From assembly GCA_003219495.1 (NCBI GenBank), contig QHOZ01000025.1, positions 2,333-30,733 of the forward strand: a stretch of DNA of 28,401 nucleotides, in the 5' to 3' direction. The notes under the pieces were generated by a model. The model did not search any database, was not told the origin of the DNA, and was given only the letters and a program-made list of their open reading frames with translations. Position 1 is the first letter of the stretch. Every line of letters begins with the position of its first letter. Source of the stretch: Verrucomicrobiota bacterium (GTDB lineage: Bacteria; Verrucomicrobiota; Verrucomicrobiae; Chthoniobacterales; UBA10450). A program made the position numbers and the translations under genes. Shown here in pieces: positions 1 through 8,235 of the stretch.

Positions 1-396
1 TACGATCTTTCCAAGCACGACAAGGACAAGCGGCCCGGTGGCGCCAGGCTGAAGGAAATCAAGTTTCGCGTAAACATCGACGATCACGATTACCTGACGA
101 AAGTTCGGCACGCGGAAGAATTTCTCGATCGCGGAAACAAAGTGCGCGTCCAGCTGCAATTTCGCGGGCGCGAAATGGCGCACCAGGAATTCGGGATACA
201 ATTGATGCACCGCGTGCGCGATGATCTCGCCGGAATGTCGCAGGTGGAAATGGACCCGAAGATTACCGGTCGCAACGTCACGATGACTCTGGCGCCGCTT
301 CCCGCCAATCGTCGCAAACGGCGTTTCCTTACGCCGACGAAAGAAGGCGAAACCTCCGCGACTGCTACCGATTCCGAGAACGGCAGCGATTCGTAG
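1..396 (+). CDS. infC: Translation initiation factor IF-3, C-terminal part (5' end outside window)
   Basis: The frame is open from base 1 and stops with TAG at 394-396, giving the last 131 residues of IF-3. This part carries the C-terminal ribosome-binding domain: a stretch beginning LKEIKFRVNIDDHDY, then VRVQLQFRGREMAH, and a closing MTLAPLPA strand, all typical of the family. IF-3 binds the 30S subunit, blocks premature joining of 50S and helps select the initiator tRNA. A low-complexity tail rich in Thr, Ser, Glu and Asp follows the conserved domain and extends it by about 28 residues beyond the usual end. The next gene is convergent, so rpmI and rplT do not follow directly as they do in many bacteria. 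The identification rests on direct motif recognition; the N-terminal domain cannot be judged. Confidence 0.95.
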   Translation, partial: YDLSKHDKDKRPGGARLKEIKFRVNIDDHDYLTKVRHAEEFLDRGNKVRVQLQFRGREMAHQEFGIQLMHRVRDDLAGMSQVEMDPKITGRNVTMTLAPLPANRRKRRFLTPTKEGETSATATDSENGSDS

Positions 397-407
397 TCTC
401 GAACCGT

Positions 408-1031
408 CTACGGTTTCTTCTGCGGCGGAGCTGCTTTCGGCGGAGCTGCAATTCCGGGCGCGTTTGTTGGCACCTGCGGTTGCGTGCTTGCGCGAATCTT
501 GTCCAAGCGCGCTTTGCGATCGAGCGCTTCCTTATTCTTCGAATTCACTTTGAGCGCGGCATCGTTTTCCTTCGTGGCGTTATCTAAATCGCCGCGCATC
601 TCATAAATGTAGGCGCGATAGTTGCGATACTTGATCTCGCCCGGATTGGCTTTGCTCGCCTCCTCGTAATCGGCCAGCGCCTTGTCGTAATCATTGATCT
701 TCACTTCAACGGCTGCGCGCAGCTCGAAAGCGCGGGCGTCCGGTTTGATTTTGATCGCTTCGTTCAAATCGTTCATCGCATCCTGGAACCTTTGATCGTT
801 CGTGTAGGCGTAGGCGCGCTGTTGAAAAGCGACCGCGAGGTTCGCGGTGTATTTGCGATCCATTTCGGCGGCTTTTCTAAAACCGTCGATCGCTTTGTTC
901 CAATCCTGATCTTTGGCTGCTTGTGCGGCGTCGCGCGCAATTTTTGCCGCTTGAGGGTTTCCCTCCTGTTGCGCGGCCTGCGCAATCGACAATCCAACCG
1001 CCGTGAGGCAAACGATAAAACATGTTTTCAT
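408..1031 (-). CDS. Secreted tetratricopeptide-repeat protein
   Basis: This 207-residue protein begins with a signal peptide (MKTCFIVCLTAVGLSIAQA), which is why the ATG at 1031 is preferred to an in-frame start at 1100. Residues about 30-175 form consecutive TPR units, visible as repeated patterns such as AFQQRAYAYTNDQRFQDAMN and NDYDKALADYEEA. The C terminus is rich in Pro and Ala (APPKAAPPQKKP). TPR arrays act as protein-binding scaffolds, and an exported one probably works in the periplasm or at the envelope; its partner cannot be told from sequence. It is convergent with infC and lies in the same direction as, and downstream of, the ymdB-like gene (72 bases apart), so cotranscription with that gene is possible. 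No enzymatic domain is visible. Confidence 0.8.
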   Translation of the reverse strand: MKTCFIVCLTAVGLSIAQAAQQEGNPQAAKIARDAAQAAKDQDWNKAIDGFRKAAEMDRKYTANLAVAFQQRAYAYTNDQRFQDAMNDLNEAIKIKPDARAFELRAAVEVKINDYDKALADYEEASKANPGEIKYRNYRAYIYEMRGDLDNATKENDAALKVNSKNKEALDRKARLDKIRASTQPQVPTNAPGIAAPPKAAPPQKKP

Positions 1032-1103
1032 AATGTAGCGAGGTTGACGTTCAGCTTTCCCGAATAATTCAAGACTGCCGCTGCCATTCTTCAAGTGCAA
1101 TGA

Positions 1104-1884
1104 CTAAGTCTGCTCCGGGCCGGAGGATTGGTCATTGTCGGTCTTCGCCTCGGGCTCGCCAGGGGTTTCGCTCGGGCCCGCTTCGTCGACCCGAGTAATT
1201 CGCTGTGCCCGGCCGTTTTTTTCATCGATCACAACGACCGCGCCGTGCAAACGCACTTCGCCCGGCGCAACCGGAAAGGCGGCCGGCATGTTGGTGACAA
1301 AGCGATTCAGGATCGGGTCGACCGCGCGCCCGAGAATGGAATTTGTCGGTCCACACATTCCCGCATCGCAGAGGAACGCCGTCCCGCCGGGAAAAATTTG
1401 TTCGTCTGACGTTTGCACGTGCGTGTGCGTCCCGAGCACCGCCGAAACTTTCCCATCGAGAAAACGTCCCATCGCAATTTTCTCGCTCGTGGTTTCGCCG
1501 TGAACATCGACAATGATGTTCGGAGTTTCTTCGCGCACTTTTGCGACCGTTTCTTCCGCCGCGCGAAAAGGATTTTCGAGGATCGGCTGCATGAAGGTTC
1601 GACATTGCACATTGATCACGCCGAAATAAGCGCGGCTCCGTGTCGATGAAACCCAAAAGCTCTTTCTGATCCCATACGTGATCCCCGGTCGTCACGACCG
1701 ACACGCCGGCCCGTAGAAGATCGATCGTAATTTTACCGGTAATTCCGCGTCCGCCCGCCGCGTTCTCGCCATTCACAATCGTGAAATCGATTCGGTGTTG
1801 CTCTTTAAGTTTCGGCAAACATGCGATCACCGCGTCGCGTCCGGGCTGGCCCACGATGTCGCCGAGGAAAAGAACCGTTAGCAT
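1104..1884 (-). pseudogene. ymdB: YmdB/TIGR00282-family metallophosphoesterase, interrupted by a frame change and missing segment
   Basis: The family hydrolyses 2',3'-cyclic nucleotides with a dinuclear metal centre. The N-terminal part (from ATG 1884) has LGDIVGQPGRD, NGENAAGGRGITG and TTGDHVWDQKE. The C-terminal part, in another frame and ending at 1104, has VDVHGETTSEK, LGTHTHVQTSDEQ and the closing beta strands. Together they supply the expected Asp, Glu, Asn and His metal ligands (with GDH instead of the more usual GNH). The frames meet near 1617-1632, where EPRLF runs straight into GVINVQCRTF. In intact relatives these are separated by a segment starting RPAN(Y/F)P and including a Gly-rich turn, so roughly 20-30 residues are missing as well as the frame being lost. 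As written, translation would end with a wrong tail. It diverges from the amidase-like gene at 1920 with 35 bases between them. Family assignment is firm; whether the lesion is real is not known. Confidence 0.82.
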
Positions 1885-1919
1885 TGAACAGGATCGTATT
1901 GCACAGGTTCAAAACGTCG

Positions 1920-3200
1920 ATGCTAATTCGTTCGATCGTTATTGTTTGCTCCTTAATTGTTTCCGCGTCGTCGATCTTCGCCGCGGCAGCAGCGGACAAT
2001 CTCGGCATTCTCGGAAGCAAACCGCGTTGGGATGTGCTCGAGCATTATCAGCGCACGATTACTCATGACGAGTTCGCCCATTTGCTGAACGGCGTGTATT
2101 GCACGCACGGCATTCCGGCCGACCTGATCAAGATCGACAACGACAATGCGGAGATCGTGACGAATCGCGAAGCCGGTAAAGTTTTCACGCTTCAGTTCGC
2201 GCCCGACGCGAATTCGAAAGCGCACGTGCCCCGACTTTGGCGCTCGGCGAAATCGTTGCCCTCAACAAACACAAACAAACCCCTCGCCGGTTTGCGCATC
2301 GCGCTCGATCCCGGCCATCTCGGAGGCAAATGGGCAAAAATGGAAGAGCGCTGGTTTCAAGTCGGCGATACGAAACCGGTGACGGAGGGCGATCTCACTT
2401 TGCGCGTTTCACGACTCCTCGCTGCGCGATTACGAAAGCTTGGCGCGACTGTGTTGTTCGTTCGCAACAGCGCGCAACCAACGACGCCGAAGCGGCCGGA
2501 AGATCTCAAAGAGCTTGCGCGCAAAATTTTAATCAAGAACGGCGTGCCTCGTCCACGCGACGAAGTTTTAAACCCCAAGGACCCGGAGAAGGAAGGCACG
2601 ATCAAGTTTCAAAGCGAGATTCTGTTTTATCGCTACAGCGAAATTCGGCAGCGCGCCGTGCGCGTGAATAACAAACTGCATCCCGATCTGGTTGTTTGCC
2701 TGCATTTCAACGCGGAAGGGTGGGGCGATCCGGCGAACCCGACGTTGATCGACGAGAATCATCTGCATCTGCTCGTGAACGGCTCCTATTTGCAGGACGA
2801 GCTCGGATTTGACGACGAGCGATTCGAAATGATTCGGCGCCTGCTGAGCCGCGTTTACGAGGAAGAACTTCCGATTGCGGACAGCGTCGCCGGCTCGATG
2901 GCGAAAGCGACCGCGCTTCCGGCGTATCAATACCCGACGACGCAAACGACGACGAAAGTCGGGACGAGCGGTTACGTGTACGCGCGCAACCTTCTCGCGA
3001 CGCGGATTTATCGTTGCCCGGTGGTTTATTGCGAGCCGTATGTAATGAACAGCAAGGACGGGTTCGCGCGGATCGAAGCCGGCGATTATGAGGGCACGAA
3101 GGAAATCAACGGGGTTCAGCGCAAAAGCATTTTCCGCGAATACGCCGACGGCGTGGCCGATGGCTTGGCCGAATATTATCGAAGCGCTCGCGGTTTATAA
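1920..3200 (+). CDS. Exported N-acetylmuramoyl-L-alanine amidase-like hydrolase (Amidase_3 fold, divergent)
   Basis: The 426-residue product starts at ATG 1920 with a hydrophobic signal peptide (MLIRSIVIVCSLIVSASSIFA). The Amidase_3 core begins near residue 127 with RIALDPGHLGG and shows the expected zinc and catalytic positions: His133, Glu156 (TEGDLTLRV), His262 (CLHFNAEG) and Glu372 (VYCEPYVMN). This suggests an active zinc hydrolase that cleaves amide bonds in peptidoglycan or a related polymer outside the cytoplasm. It differs from classical members by an N-terminal domain of about 110 residues, by a long charged insert between Glu156 and His262, and by another helical insert before the last motif. 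A conventional amidase gene lies at 13682-14644. Its last six bases overlap the end of aroB on the opposite strand. Fold assignment is good; the substrate is inferred. Confidence 0.8.
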   Translation: MLIRSIVIVCSLIVSASSIFAAAAADNLGILGSKPRWDVLEHYQRTITHDEFAHLLNGVYCTHGIPADLIKIDNDNAEIVTNREAGKVFTLQFAPDANSKAHVPRLWRSAKSLPSTNTNKPLAGLRIALDPGHLGGKWAKMEERWFQVGDTKPVTEGDLTLRVSRLLAARLRKLGATVLFVRNSAQPTTPKRPEDLKELARKILIKNGVPRPRDEVLNPKDPEKEGTIKFQSEILFYRYSEIRQRAVRVNNKLHPDLVVCLHFNAEGWGDPANPTLIDENHLHLLVNGSYLQDELGFDDERFEMIRRLLSRVYEEELPIADSVAGSMAKATALPAYQYPTTQTTTKVGTSGYVYARNLLATRIYRCPVVYCEPYVMNSKDGFARIEAGDYEGTKEINGVQRKSIFREYADGVADGLAEYYRSARGL

Positions 3201-4188
3201 TTTCGCAACCGCGTCGCGAATATCATCCATCGTTACGTCGCTCGCGAGAAACGCCGAACCGGGCTTCGGCGTGAGCACGAACCGGATCTGGCCGCGCTCG
3301 AATTTTTTGTCGAACTTGAGCGCGTCGAAGATTTTCTCGCGCGGAAAATCCCTCGGCAGTTTCGTCGGCAATTGGAATTTCTTCAGAAGATCGACAATCG
3401 CGTCGCGATCCGATTGGGGCAGGCCGCTTTTTCGCATCGAGATCTCTGACGCAGCCACGATTCCCAGACTCACCGCCTCTCCGTGTGGAATTTTATAATC
3501 AACCGCGCGTTCAATTCCGTGCGCGACGGTGTGACCAAAATTCAGCAGCGCACGCTCGCCCTTTTGATCGTGCTCGTCGTTCGCAATGATGCGCGCTTTG
3601 AGCTCAACATTTCGCTGAATTAATGGCGCGAGATCGTTAATGTCTTGCATCGCGTTGAATATTCCCGCATCGGCGATGATTGCGTGCTTGATGATTGACC
3701 AGCGCCGGTTGATGGATTGCGCCGATTAAATTTTTGCCGGCATCCGTGTTGACGCCGGTCTTGCCGCCAATCGAGCTGTCGACCATCGCCAGGAGCGTCG
3801 TCGGAATCTGCACGTGCGGAACGCCGCGGAGAAAAATGGAGGCGACGAATCCTGAGAGATCGCCAATCACGCCGCCGCCGAGGCCGATAACGAACGCTTG
3901 TCGATCCAAGCCGGCGCCGAGCATTTGCTCGCAAATCTCGCCAGCCTGCTCGAGCGACTTCGATTGCTCTCCCGCTTGAACCGTGATGAGCGTCGGCTCA
4001 AAACCGGCCGCGCGTAAGCTGTTTTGAACTTGCACCGCGAACCGGGGACCGACGTTCGTGTCTGAAATGGTTGCGCAACGGGACGACTGCAGCTTTTCCT
4101 TGATCCGTTCGCCAACGGTCGCGAGCAATCCCGGGCCGATCAGGACAGAATACGTCTTTCCGCCGGTGCGTACTTCGGTCGAGATCAC
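3195..4188 (-). pseudogene. aroB: 3-dehydroquinate synthase, interrupted by a frame change and missing segment
   Basis: AroB converts DAHP to 3-dehydroquinate in the shikimate pathway, using NAD+ and a divalent metal. The N-terminal part shows the nucleotide-binding region (GLGGGVIGDLSGFVA), PTTLLAMVDSSIGGKTGVN and GKNLIGAIHQPALV. The C-terminal part, in another frame, has VIKHAIIADAGIFNAM, ALLNFGHTVAHGIE and IPHGEAVSLGI, and ends at 3195. The junction is near 3690-3697. Relatives have about 20 residues between QPALV and VIKH, including the LKTLPPRE motif and the Gly-Phe-Ala-Glu that precedes VIKH; that segment is absent and the frame changes. The start is uncertain: no in-frame ATG lies near, and GTG 4188 fits the expected N terminus. 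AroB is normally required for aromatic amino acid synthesis, so a real lesion would imply auxotrophy or a second copy. Confidence 0.88.
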
Positions 4189-4293
4189 GGCGAGACGGTA
4201 TTGGGTTTTTGCGAGATGGAAAAAGGAAAACCATTCGTTCGCGAAAGCCTTTCGGAGTTGACAAAACTGGCTACCATCCTGTGTAACTACTTT

Positions 4294-4701
4294 ATGCCGG
4301 ACGAAACAACGCCTCCGCCGCCCGTTTCGGATGTTCCGAAATCCACCGGCCTTCCCTCCAACATCGCCGCAGCGCTCGCCTGCATCCCGTTGATCGGCGG
4401 CATCGTGTTCTTTATTTTGGAAAAACGAGACGCGTTCGTGCGGTTCTACTCGATGCAATCGATCGTTTTCGGTCTCGCCTGGTTTCTGTTCAACATTGTC
4501 TCCAAAATCCTGTTCATGATTTTGGGATCGATCCCGGGAATCGGCGGTATTCTCGTCTTCTTTTGGTCGATCATCGCCGCGATTATCCACATCGGTTTCG
4601 TCGTGCTTTGGATTATCGCGACCGTGAAAGCGTTCACGGGTGTGCGCTGGGATATTCCTTACGTCGGACCGATCGCGCGCAAGCAAGCGGGCGAAAGTTA
4701 A
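4294..4701 (+). CDS. DUF4870 (Tic20-like) small integral membrane protein
   Basis: The 135-residue protein starts at ATG 4294 (MPDETTPPPP). After a Pro-rich cytoplasmic head come three or four hydrophobic segments, roughly residues 24-46, 55-80 and 85-115, with the family hallmark in which a first helix with a Gly-rich turn (ALACIPLIGGIVFFILEK) is followed by VRFYSMQSIVFG. It ends with VRWDIPYVGPIARKQ, the typical closing motif. Members are widespread membrane proteins without an established function. It lies divergent from aroB and overlaps the end of holA by four bases on the opposite strand. An in-frame extension upstream to 4201 exists but contains aroB 5' sequence and is unlikely to be translated. 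Confidence 0.85.
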   Translation: MPDETTPPPPVSDVPKSTGLPSNIAAALACIPLIGGIVFFILEKRDAFVRFYSMQSIVFGLAWFLFNIVSKILFMILGSIPGIGGILVFFWSIIAAIIHIGFVVLWIIATVKAFTGVRWDIPYVGPIARKQAGES

Positions 4702-5843
4702 TGCCCGTCCGGCTCGGACTCGCCGCTGCCTAGAATCTTCACCACCAGCTCGGTCAGAATTAATTCGTGATCGAGCTGTGTCGTAACAATCCGCAAGTTC
4801 GCCGCCAAACACGCTTGCATCCCTTCGACTAATTGCTCCACCGAAAATCGATGCGCATTCTGCGCAGCGAGGCCGAGCGTGTAAGCGTTGATCGTTCCGT
4901 CCTTCTTGCGCGGCAAATGCGCGGTGGCGTCCGCGGGCAAACGATTCACCGCCGAAATAAATGGAAACGGAACGTGTGGTCGCGGAATCCGGTGACGCTC
5001 CATCAAATCTTTCGCGAGCAATAGATTTCGCACCGTCGGCAAAATCGCGACGAGTAAAATGCCAATCGCGCTCTCGCCTTGATCGAGTAATTGCCGGACC
5101 AACTCGAGCGCGCGCTCCAGATCGCGCGCGGCCAGCGCGTTGCTTAAATCGAAAATGACTCCCTCGCGCGTGAGCGGCACCAGCAAGCGCACAAGATCGA
5201 CATCGACCGCGCGCTCTTTCCCGAGATAGATGTCGATCTTCTCCAGCTCGTTCTCGATTTCCCGCGTGTCGCCGCCGGTGAGTAAAACAAAAAGCTCCAG
5301 CGCGTCGTCGCTGAATTGCAGTTTTCGTTTTTTAGCGCGCGCCTGCACCATTTCGGTCGCTTCTTCTTCCCAACCGCCGCGGCTCGAATCGAGCTTATCG
5401 AACACTTCGAGCTCGGCGCGTTTGACGAGCGTTTTGTAAAACGATCGCCGCTTGTCCACGTCGACCGCGCTGATCAAGAACGTGACGTCCGATCCAATTC
5501 CCGATTCCAACGTTTCGGTCAGCTCTTCGAGCGCGCTTTGCACCGCCTGTGATTTCGATTTTTGATCGTCGCCGAGAAAGTTCGCGTTCTTGAGCCAGAC
5601 GACTTTTTCACCGCCGAAAAACGGCAGCGTGCGCAACGCCTCGATTGTCGATCTTATCCGCGCCGCTGCTTGATCGGCGTTGTCCGCCGCGCCGTCGATC
5701 GTTTCCAAACCGAATTCGCCCGCGTCCTTCGGTTTCAATTTTTCTGCGAGCGTCGCCGCCGTGTTTTTTATTTCGAGATCGTCGGAGCCGGCGACGGCGT
5801 AGATTTTCGACGCAGCAACGGGTTTGGCTTTTGTCTTCGGCAC
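4698..5843 (-). CDS. holA: DNA polymerase III subunit delta
   Basis: The 381-residue product is slightly longer than usual for HolA. Delta is the clamp-loader subunit that opens the beta sliding clamp. The order of elements fits: an N-terminal domain with IYAVAGSDDLEIKNTA, then LRTLPFFGGEKVVWLKNANF, a middle segment with ALELFVLLTGGDTREIENELEK and a C-terminal helical domain (FDLSNALAARDLERALELV, then GILLVAILPTVRNLLLAKDL). The start is GTG 5843; an upstream ATG at 5848 is out of frame. uvrB lies upstream in the same direction, 126 bases away across a palindromic repeat, so cotranscription is possible but may be attenuated. No truncation or frame problem is seen. Confidence 0.9.
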   Translation of the reverse strand: MPKTKAKPVAASKIYAVAGSDDLEIKNTAATLAEKLKPKDAGEFGLETIDGAADNADQAAARIRSTIEALRTLPFFGGEKVVWLKNANFLGDDQKSKSQAVQSALEELTETLESGIGSDVTFLISAVDVDKRRSFYKTLVKRAELEVFDKLDSSRGGWEEEATEMVQARAKKRKLQFSDDALELFVLLTGGDTREIENELEKIDIYLGKERAVDVDLVRLLVPLTREGVIFDLSNALAARDLERALELVRQLLDQGESAIGILLVAILPTVRNLLLAKDLMERHRIPRPHVPFPFISAVNRLPADATAHLPRKKDGTINAYTLGLAAQNAHRFSVEQLVEGMQACLAANLRIVTTQLDHELILTELVVKILGSGESEPDGH

Positions 5844-5865
5844 GACATCAGTTTGCCGGCGTCGC

Positions 5866-5969
5866 GGTTGGAGGGCAAGCGCAGCGCTGCGCTACAAAAT
5901 ATTGGCTTGTAGCAAAGTTGTTTGTCGTAGCCACAGCCCTCTAGGCCGTTGACGTCGCAGAGCGACTGG
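5866..5969. repeat. Composite palindromic repeat between uvrB and holA (REP-like)
   Basis: The 16-base sequence AGCGCAGCGCTGCGCT at 5878-5893 is a perfect palindrome. It overlaps a second hairpin formed by GCTACAA at 5891-5897 and TTGTAGC at 5907-5913, with a nine-base loop. Further bases up to 5969 (GTAGCCACAGCCCTCTAGGC) have a weaker dyad. The arrangement resembles the dispersed REP-type elements of many genomes. Because it follows the uvrB stop it may also stabilise or end the uvrB transcript. Copy number elsewhere cannot be seen from here. Confidence 0.5.
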
Positions 5970-8174
5970 CTATACGCGCGAGCGTCTGCGCCCGGAATTG
6001 CGCGTGTACTTCACGGGTCGGCGTTTCGGCTCGATCTTGGTGATGCCGGCGCCGCTTTTCACTTCCATGATCTGATCGCGTAAAAGCGCTGCGCGCTCGA
6101 ATTCCAGATTGGCCGAAGCGTGCTGCATTTCTTCTTCGAGCTCGCGCAATAATTCAGTGAGATCGAAATTGCCGCCGGCTTCGTTAATGACTGAGGATGC
6201 GATCTCGCGACCGCGCAGGATCGTGTGCAAACTTTCCTGAACCGCGCGCCGAACCGTCTGCGGCGTGATGCCGTGCTTCTCGTTGTATTCCATCTGCTTG
6301 GTGCGGCGATAGTCTGAGATCGACATCAACGCCTGCATGCTTTGCGTGATTTGATCGGCGAATAGCACGACCTCGCCATTGATGTGACGCGCGGCCCGGC
6401 CCGCGGTTTGAATCAAAGAAGTTTGGCTGCGCAAAAATCCTTCCTTGTCCGCGTCCAAAATGCAGACGAGCGAGACCTCGGGAAGATCAAGACCTTCGCG
6501 GAGCAAATTGATTCCGACGAGAATGTCGAACTCCGCCGCGCGCAAAGCCCGCAAAATTTCGACGCGCTCAATCGTGTCGATGTCGCTGTGAAGATAACGG
6601 ACCTTCAGTCCCACGTCGCGAAGATAATCCGCGAGATCTTCTGCGGTGCGCTTCGTTAGCGTTGTGATCAAAACGCGCTCGGCCTTTTCCACGCGCTGGC
6701 GGCAAAGCTCGATCGTGTCGTCAATCTGATGCTTGAGCGGCTTCACCGTAATCTTCGGATCGAGTAATCCCGTCGGGCGAATAATTTGTTCGACGACCAA
6801 CGGCGAGCCGGGCGTCTTCACATCGAACTTGTCCGGCGCTTCATCCGTCCGTGAAATGTTCACCTCGCCGTTGGGTGAGCGATTTTTTCCCGGGAGAACA
6901 AACGGAACCGGTTCGTCCTGGCCAATCCGTTGACGTTTGTGCGGCACGTAGCCTGTATTTCCGACGACGCTATTTTGAATTTCAAATTCGGCGGGCGTGG
7001 CGCTCACGTAAATGAGCTGGTTCGTTGTCTTCATGAACTCGTCGAAGTTCAATGGCCGGTTGTCGAGCGCGCTCGGCAATCGGAATCCGTAATTCACGAG
7101 CACGGTTTTGCGTGAGCGGTCGCCCTCGTACATTCCGCCAATCTGCGGAATCGTGGCGTGCGATTCGTCGATCACGACCAAGAAATCCTTTGGAAAAAAA
7201 TCGACAATCGTGTACGGCTTCGAGCCCGGCGGCCGGCCGGACAAGTGGCGCGAATAATTTTCGATGCCGTTGCAGAATCCCATCTCCTGCAACATCTCGA
7301 GATCGTATTCGGTGCGAATGCGCAGTCGCTGCGCCTCGAGGAGTTTGTTGTCCCGCTCGAGCACCTTGATTCGATCCTCCAGCTCCGCGCGGATTGTTTG
7401 CAGAGCGCGATTTAATTTATCGGCCGGCGTCACGAATTGTTTCGCCGGGAAAAACGTGATCACGCTGAGCGATTCGCGCGCGTGGCCGGTGAGCGGATCG
7501 AATCGCGTGATTGCATCGATCTCGTCTCCGAAAAACTCCAGTCGCACCGCGTCTTCGTCGGCGGTGGCGGGAAAAACTTCGACAACGTCGCCGCGAACTC
7601 GAAATTTGCCGCGCGAAAAAGCAATGTCGTTGCGCTCGTAAAGCATGTCGACCAACCGGCCGAGCACCGCTTCGCGCGAAGTGTTCTGGCCGCGCTTCAC
7701 CGTAAGCAACATTCGCTCGTAATCTTCGGGCGAGGTAACGCCGTAAATGCACGAAACGCTCGCGACGACGATCGTGTCGCGCCGCGTCAGGAGCGCGCTG
7801 GTCGCCGACAATCGCAAGCGCTCGATCTCCTCATTGATCGACGAATCCTTCTCAATGTAGGTGTCGGTGCGTGGGATGTAGGCTTCCGGCTGATAATAAT
7901 CGAAGTAGCTGACGAAATATTCGACCGCGTTCTTCGGGAAGAATTGTTTGAACTCCGAGTAAAGCTGCGCCGCGAGCGTTTTGTTGTGCGAAATCACGAG
8001 CGTGGGCCGATTCAACTCTCGAATCACGTTCGCGATCGTGAATGTTTTGCCCGAACCGGTAACGCCGAGCAATGTCTGGTGACGATTGCCTGCATCCACA
8101 GACCTAATCAGCTTCGCGATCGCCTGACCCTGGTCGCCGCGCGGTTGATAGTCCGATTCGAGCTGAAAAGACAT
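5970..8174 (-). CDS. uvrB: Excinuclease ABC subunit B
   Basis: The 734-residue protein is the damage-verification helicase of nucleotide excision repair; it acts with UvrA and UvrC. From ATG 8174 ([15 protein letters not shown]) the Walker A motif GVTGSGKT is at residues 37-44. The beta-hairpin region follows ([19 protein letters not shown]), then a helicase box with VVIDESH, the C-terminal helicase motifs ([17 protein letters not shown] and [15 protein letters not shown]), and a UVR domain near the end ([20 protein letters not shown]). An insert of about 50 residues between the VSATP motif and [14 protein letters not shown] makes it longer than the E. coli enzyme; it is in frame and charged. 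A longer start at 8234 would overlap the promoter of the divergent gene and lacks family support. The C terminus is Arg-rich. Confidence 0.97.
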   Translation of the reverse strand: MSFQLESDYQPRGDQGQAIAKLIRSVDAGNRHQTLLGVTGSGKTFTIANVIRELNRPTLVISHNKTLAAQLYSEFKQFFPKNAVEYFVSYFDYYQPEAYIPRTDTYIEKDSSINEEIERLRLSATSALLTRRDTIVVASVSCIYGVTSPEDYERMLLTVKRGQNTSREAVLGRLVDMLYERNDIAFSRGKFRVRGDVVEVFPATADEDAVRLEFFGDEIDAITRFDPLTGHARESLSVITFFPAKQFVTPADKLNRALQTIRAELEDRIKVLERDNKLLEAQRLRIRTEYDLEMLQEMGFCNGIENYSRHLSGRPPGSKPYTIVDFFPKDFLVVIDESHATIPQIGGMYEGDRSRKTVLVNYGFRLPSALDNRPLNFDEFMKTTNQLIYVSATPAEFEIQNSVVGNTGYVPHKRQRIGQDEPVPFVLPGKNRSPNGEVNISRTDEAPDKFDVKTPGSPLVVEQIIRPTGLLDPKITVKPLKHQIDDTIELCRQRVEKAERVLITTLTKRTAEDLADYLRDVGLKVRYLHSDIDTIERVEILRALRAAEFDILVGINLLREGLDLPEVSLVCILDADKEGFLRSQTSLIQTAGRAARHINGEVVLFADQITQSMQALMSISDYRRTKQMEYNEKHGITPQTVRRAVQESLHTILRGREIASSVINEAGGNFDLTELLRELEEEMQHASANLEFERAALLRDQIMEVKSGAGITKIEPKRRPVKYTRNSGRRRSRV

Positions 8175-8193
8175 CCCGCAACATAACTGTGAT

Positions 8194-8223
8194 TTGACGG
8201 CGAGGCCACTAAGCGGCGATAAG
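8194..8223 (+). promoter_or_regulatory. Candidate sigma70-type promoter of the cyclase-TPR gene
   Basis: TTGACG at 8194-8199 and GATAAG at 8218-8223 are separated by 18 bases and lie 12 bases before the ATG at 8236. No Shine-Dalgarno sequence precedes that ATG, so the transcript may be almost leaderless. The uvrB gene starts in the other direction at 8174. This is a consensus match by eye only. Confidence 0.3.
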
Positions 8224-8235
8224 ATCGACAACAAA

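Noticed and set aside
3637..4812. A 391-residue minus-strand open frame
   Set aside because: Only its last part is AroB. The part upstream of about 4188 is antisense to the DUF4870 gene, is charged and shows no family features.
7437..8186. A 249-residue plus-strand open frame
   Set aside because: It is antisense to uvrB, has the Arg-rich composition of a shadow frame and resembles no protein.
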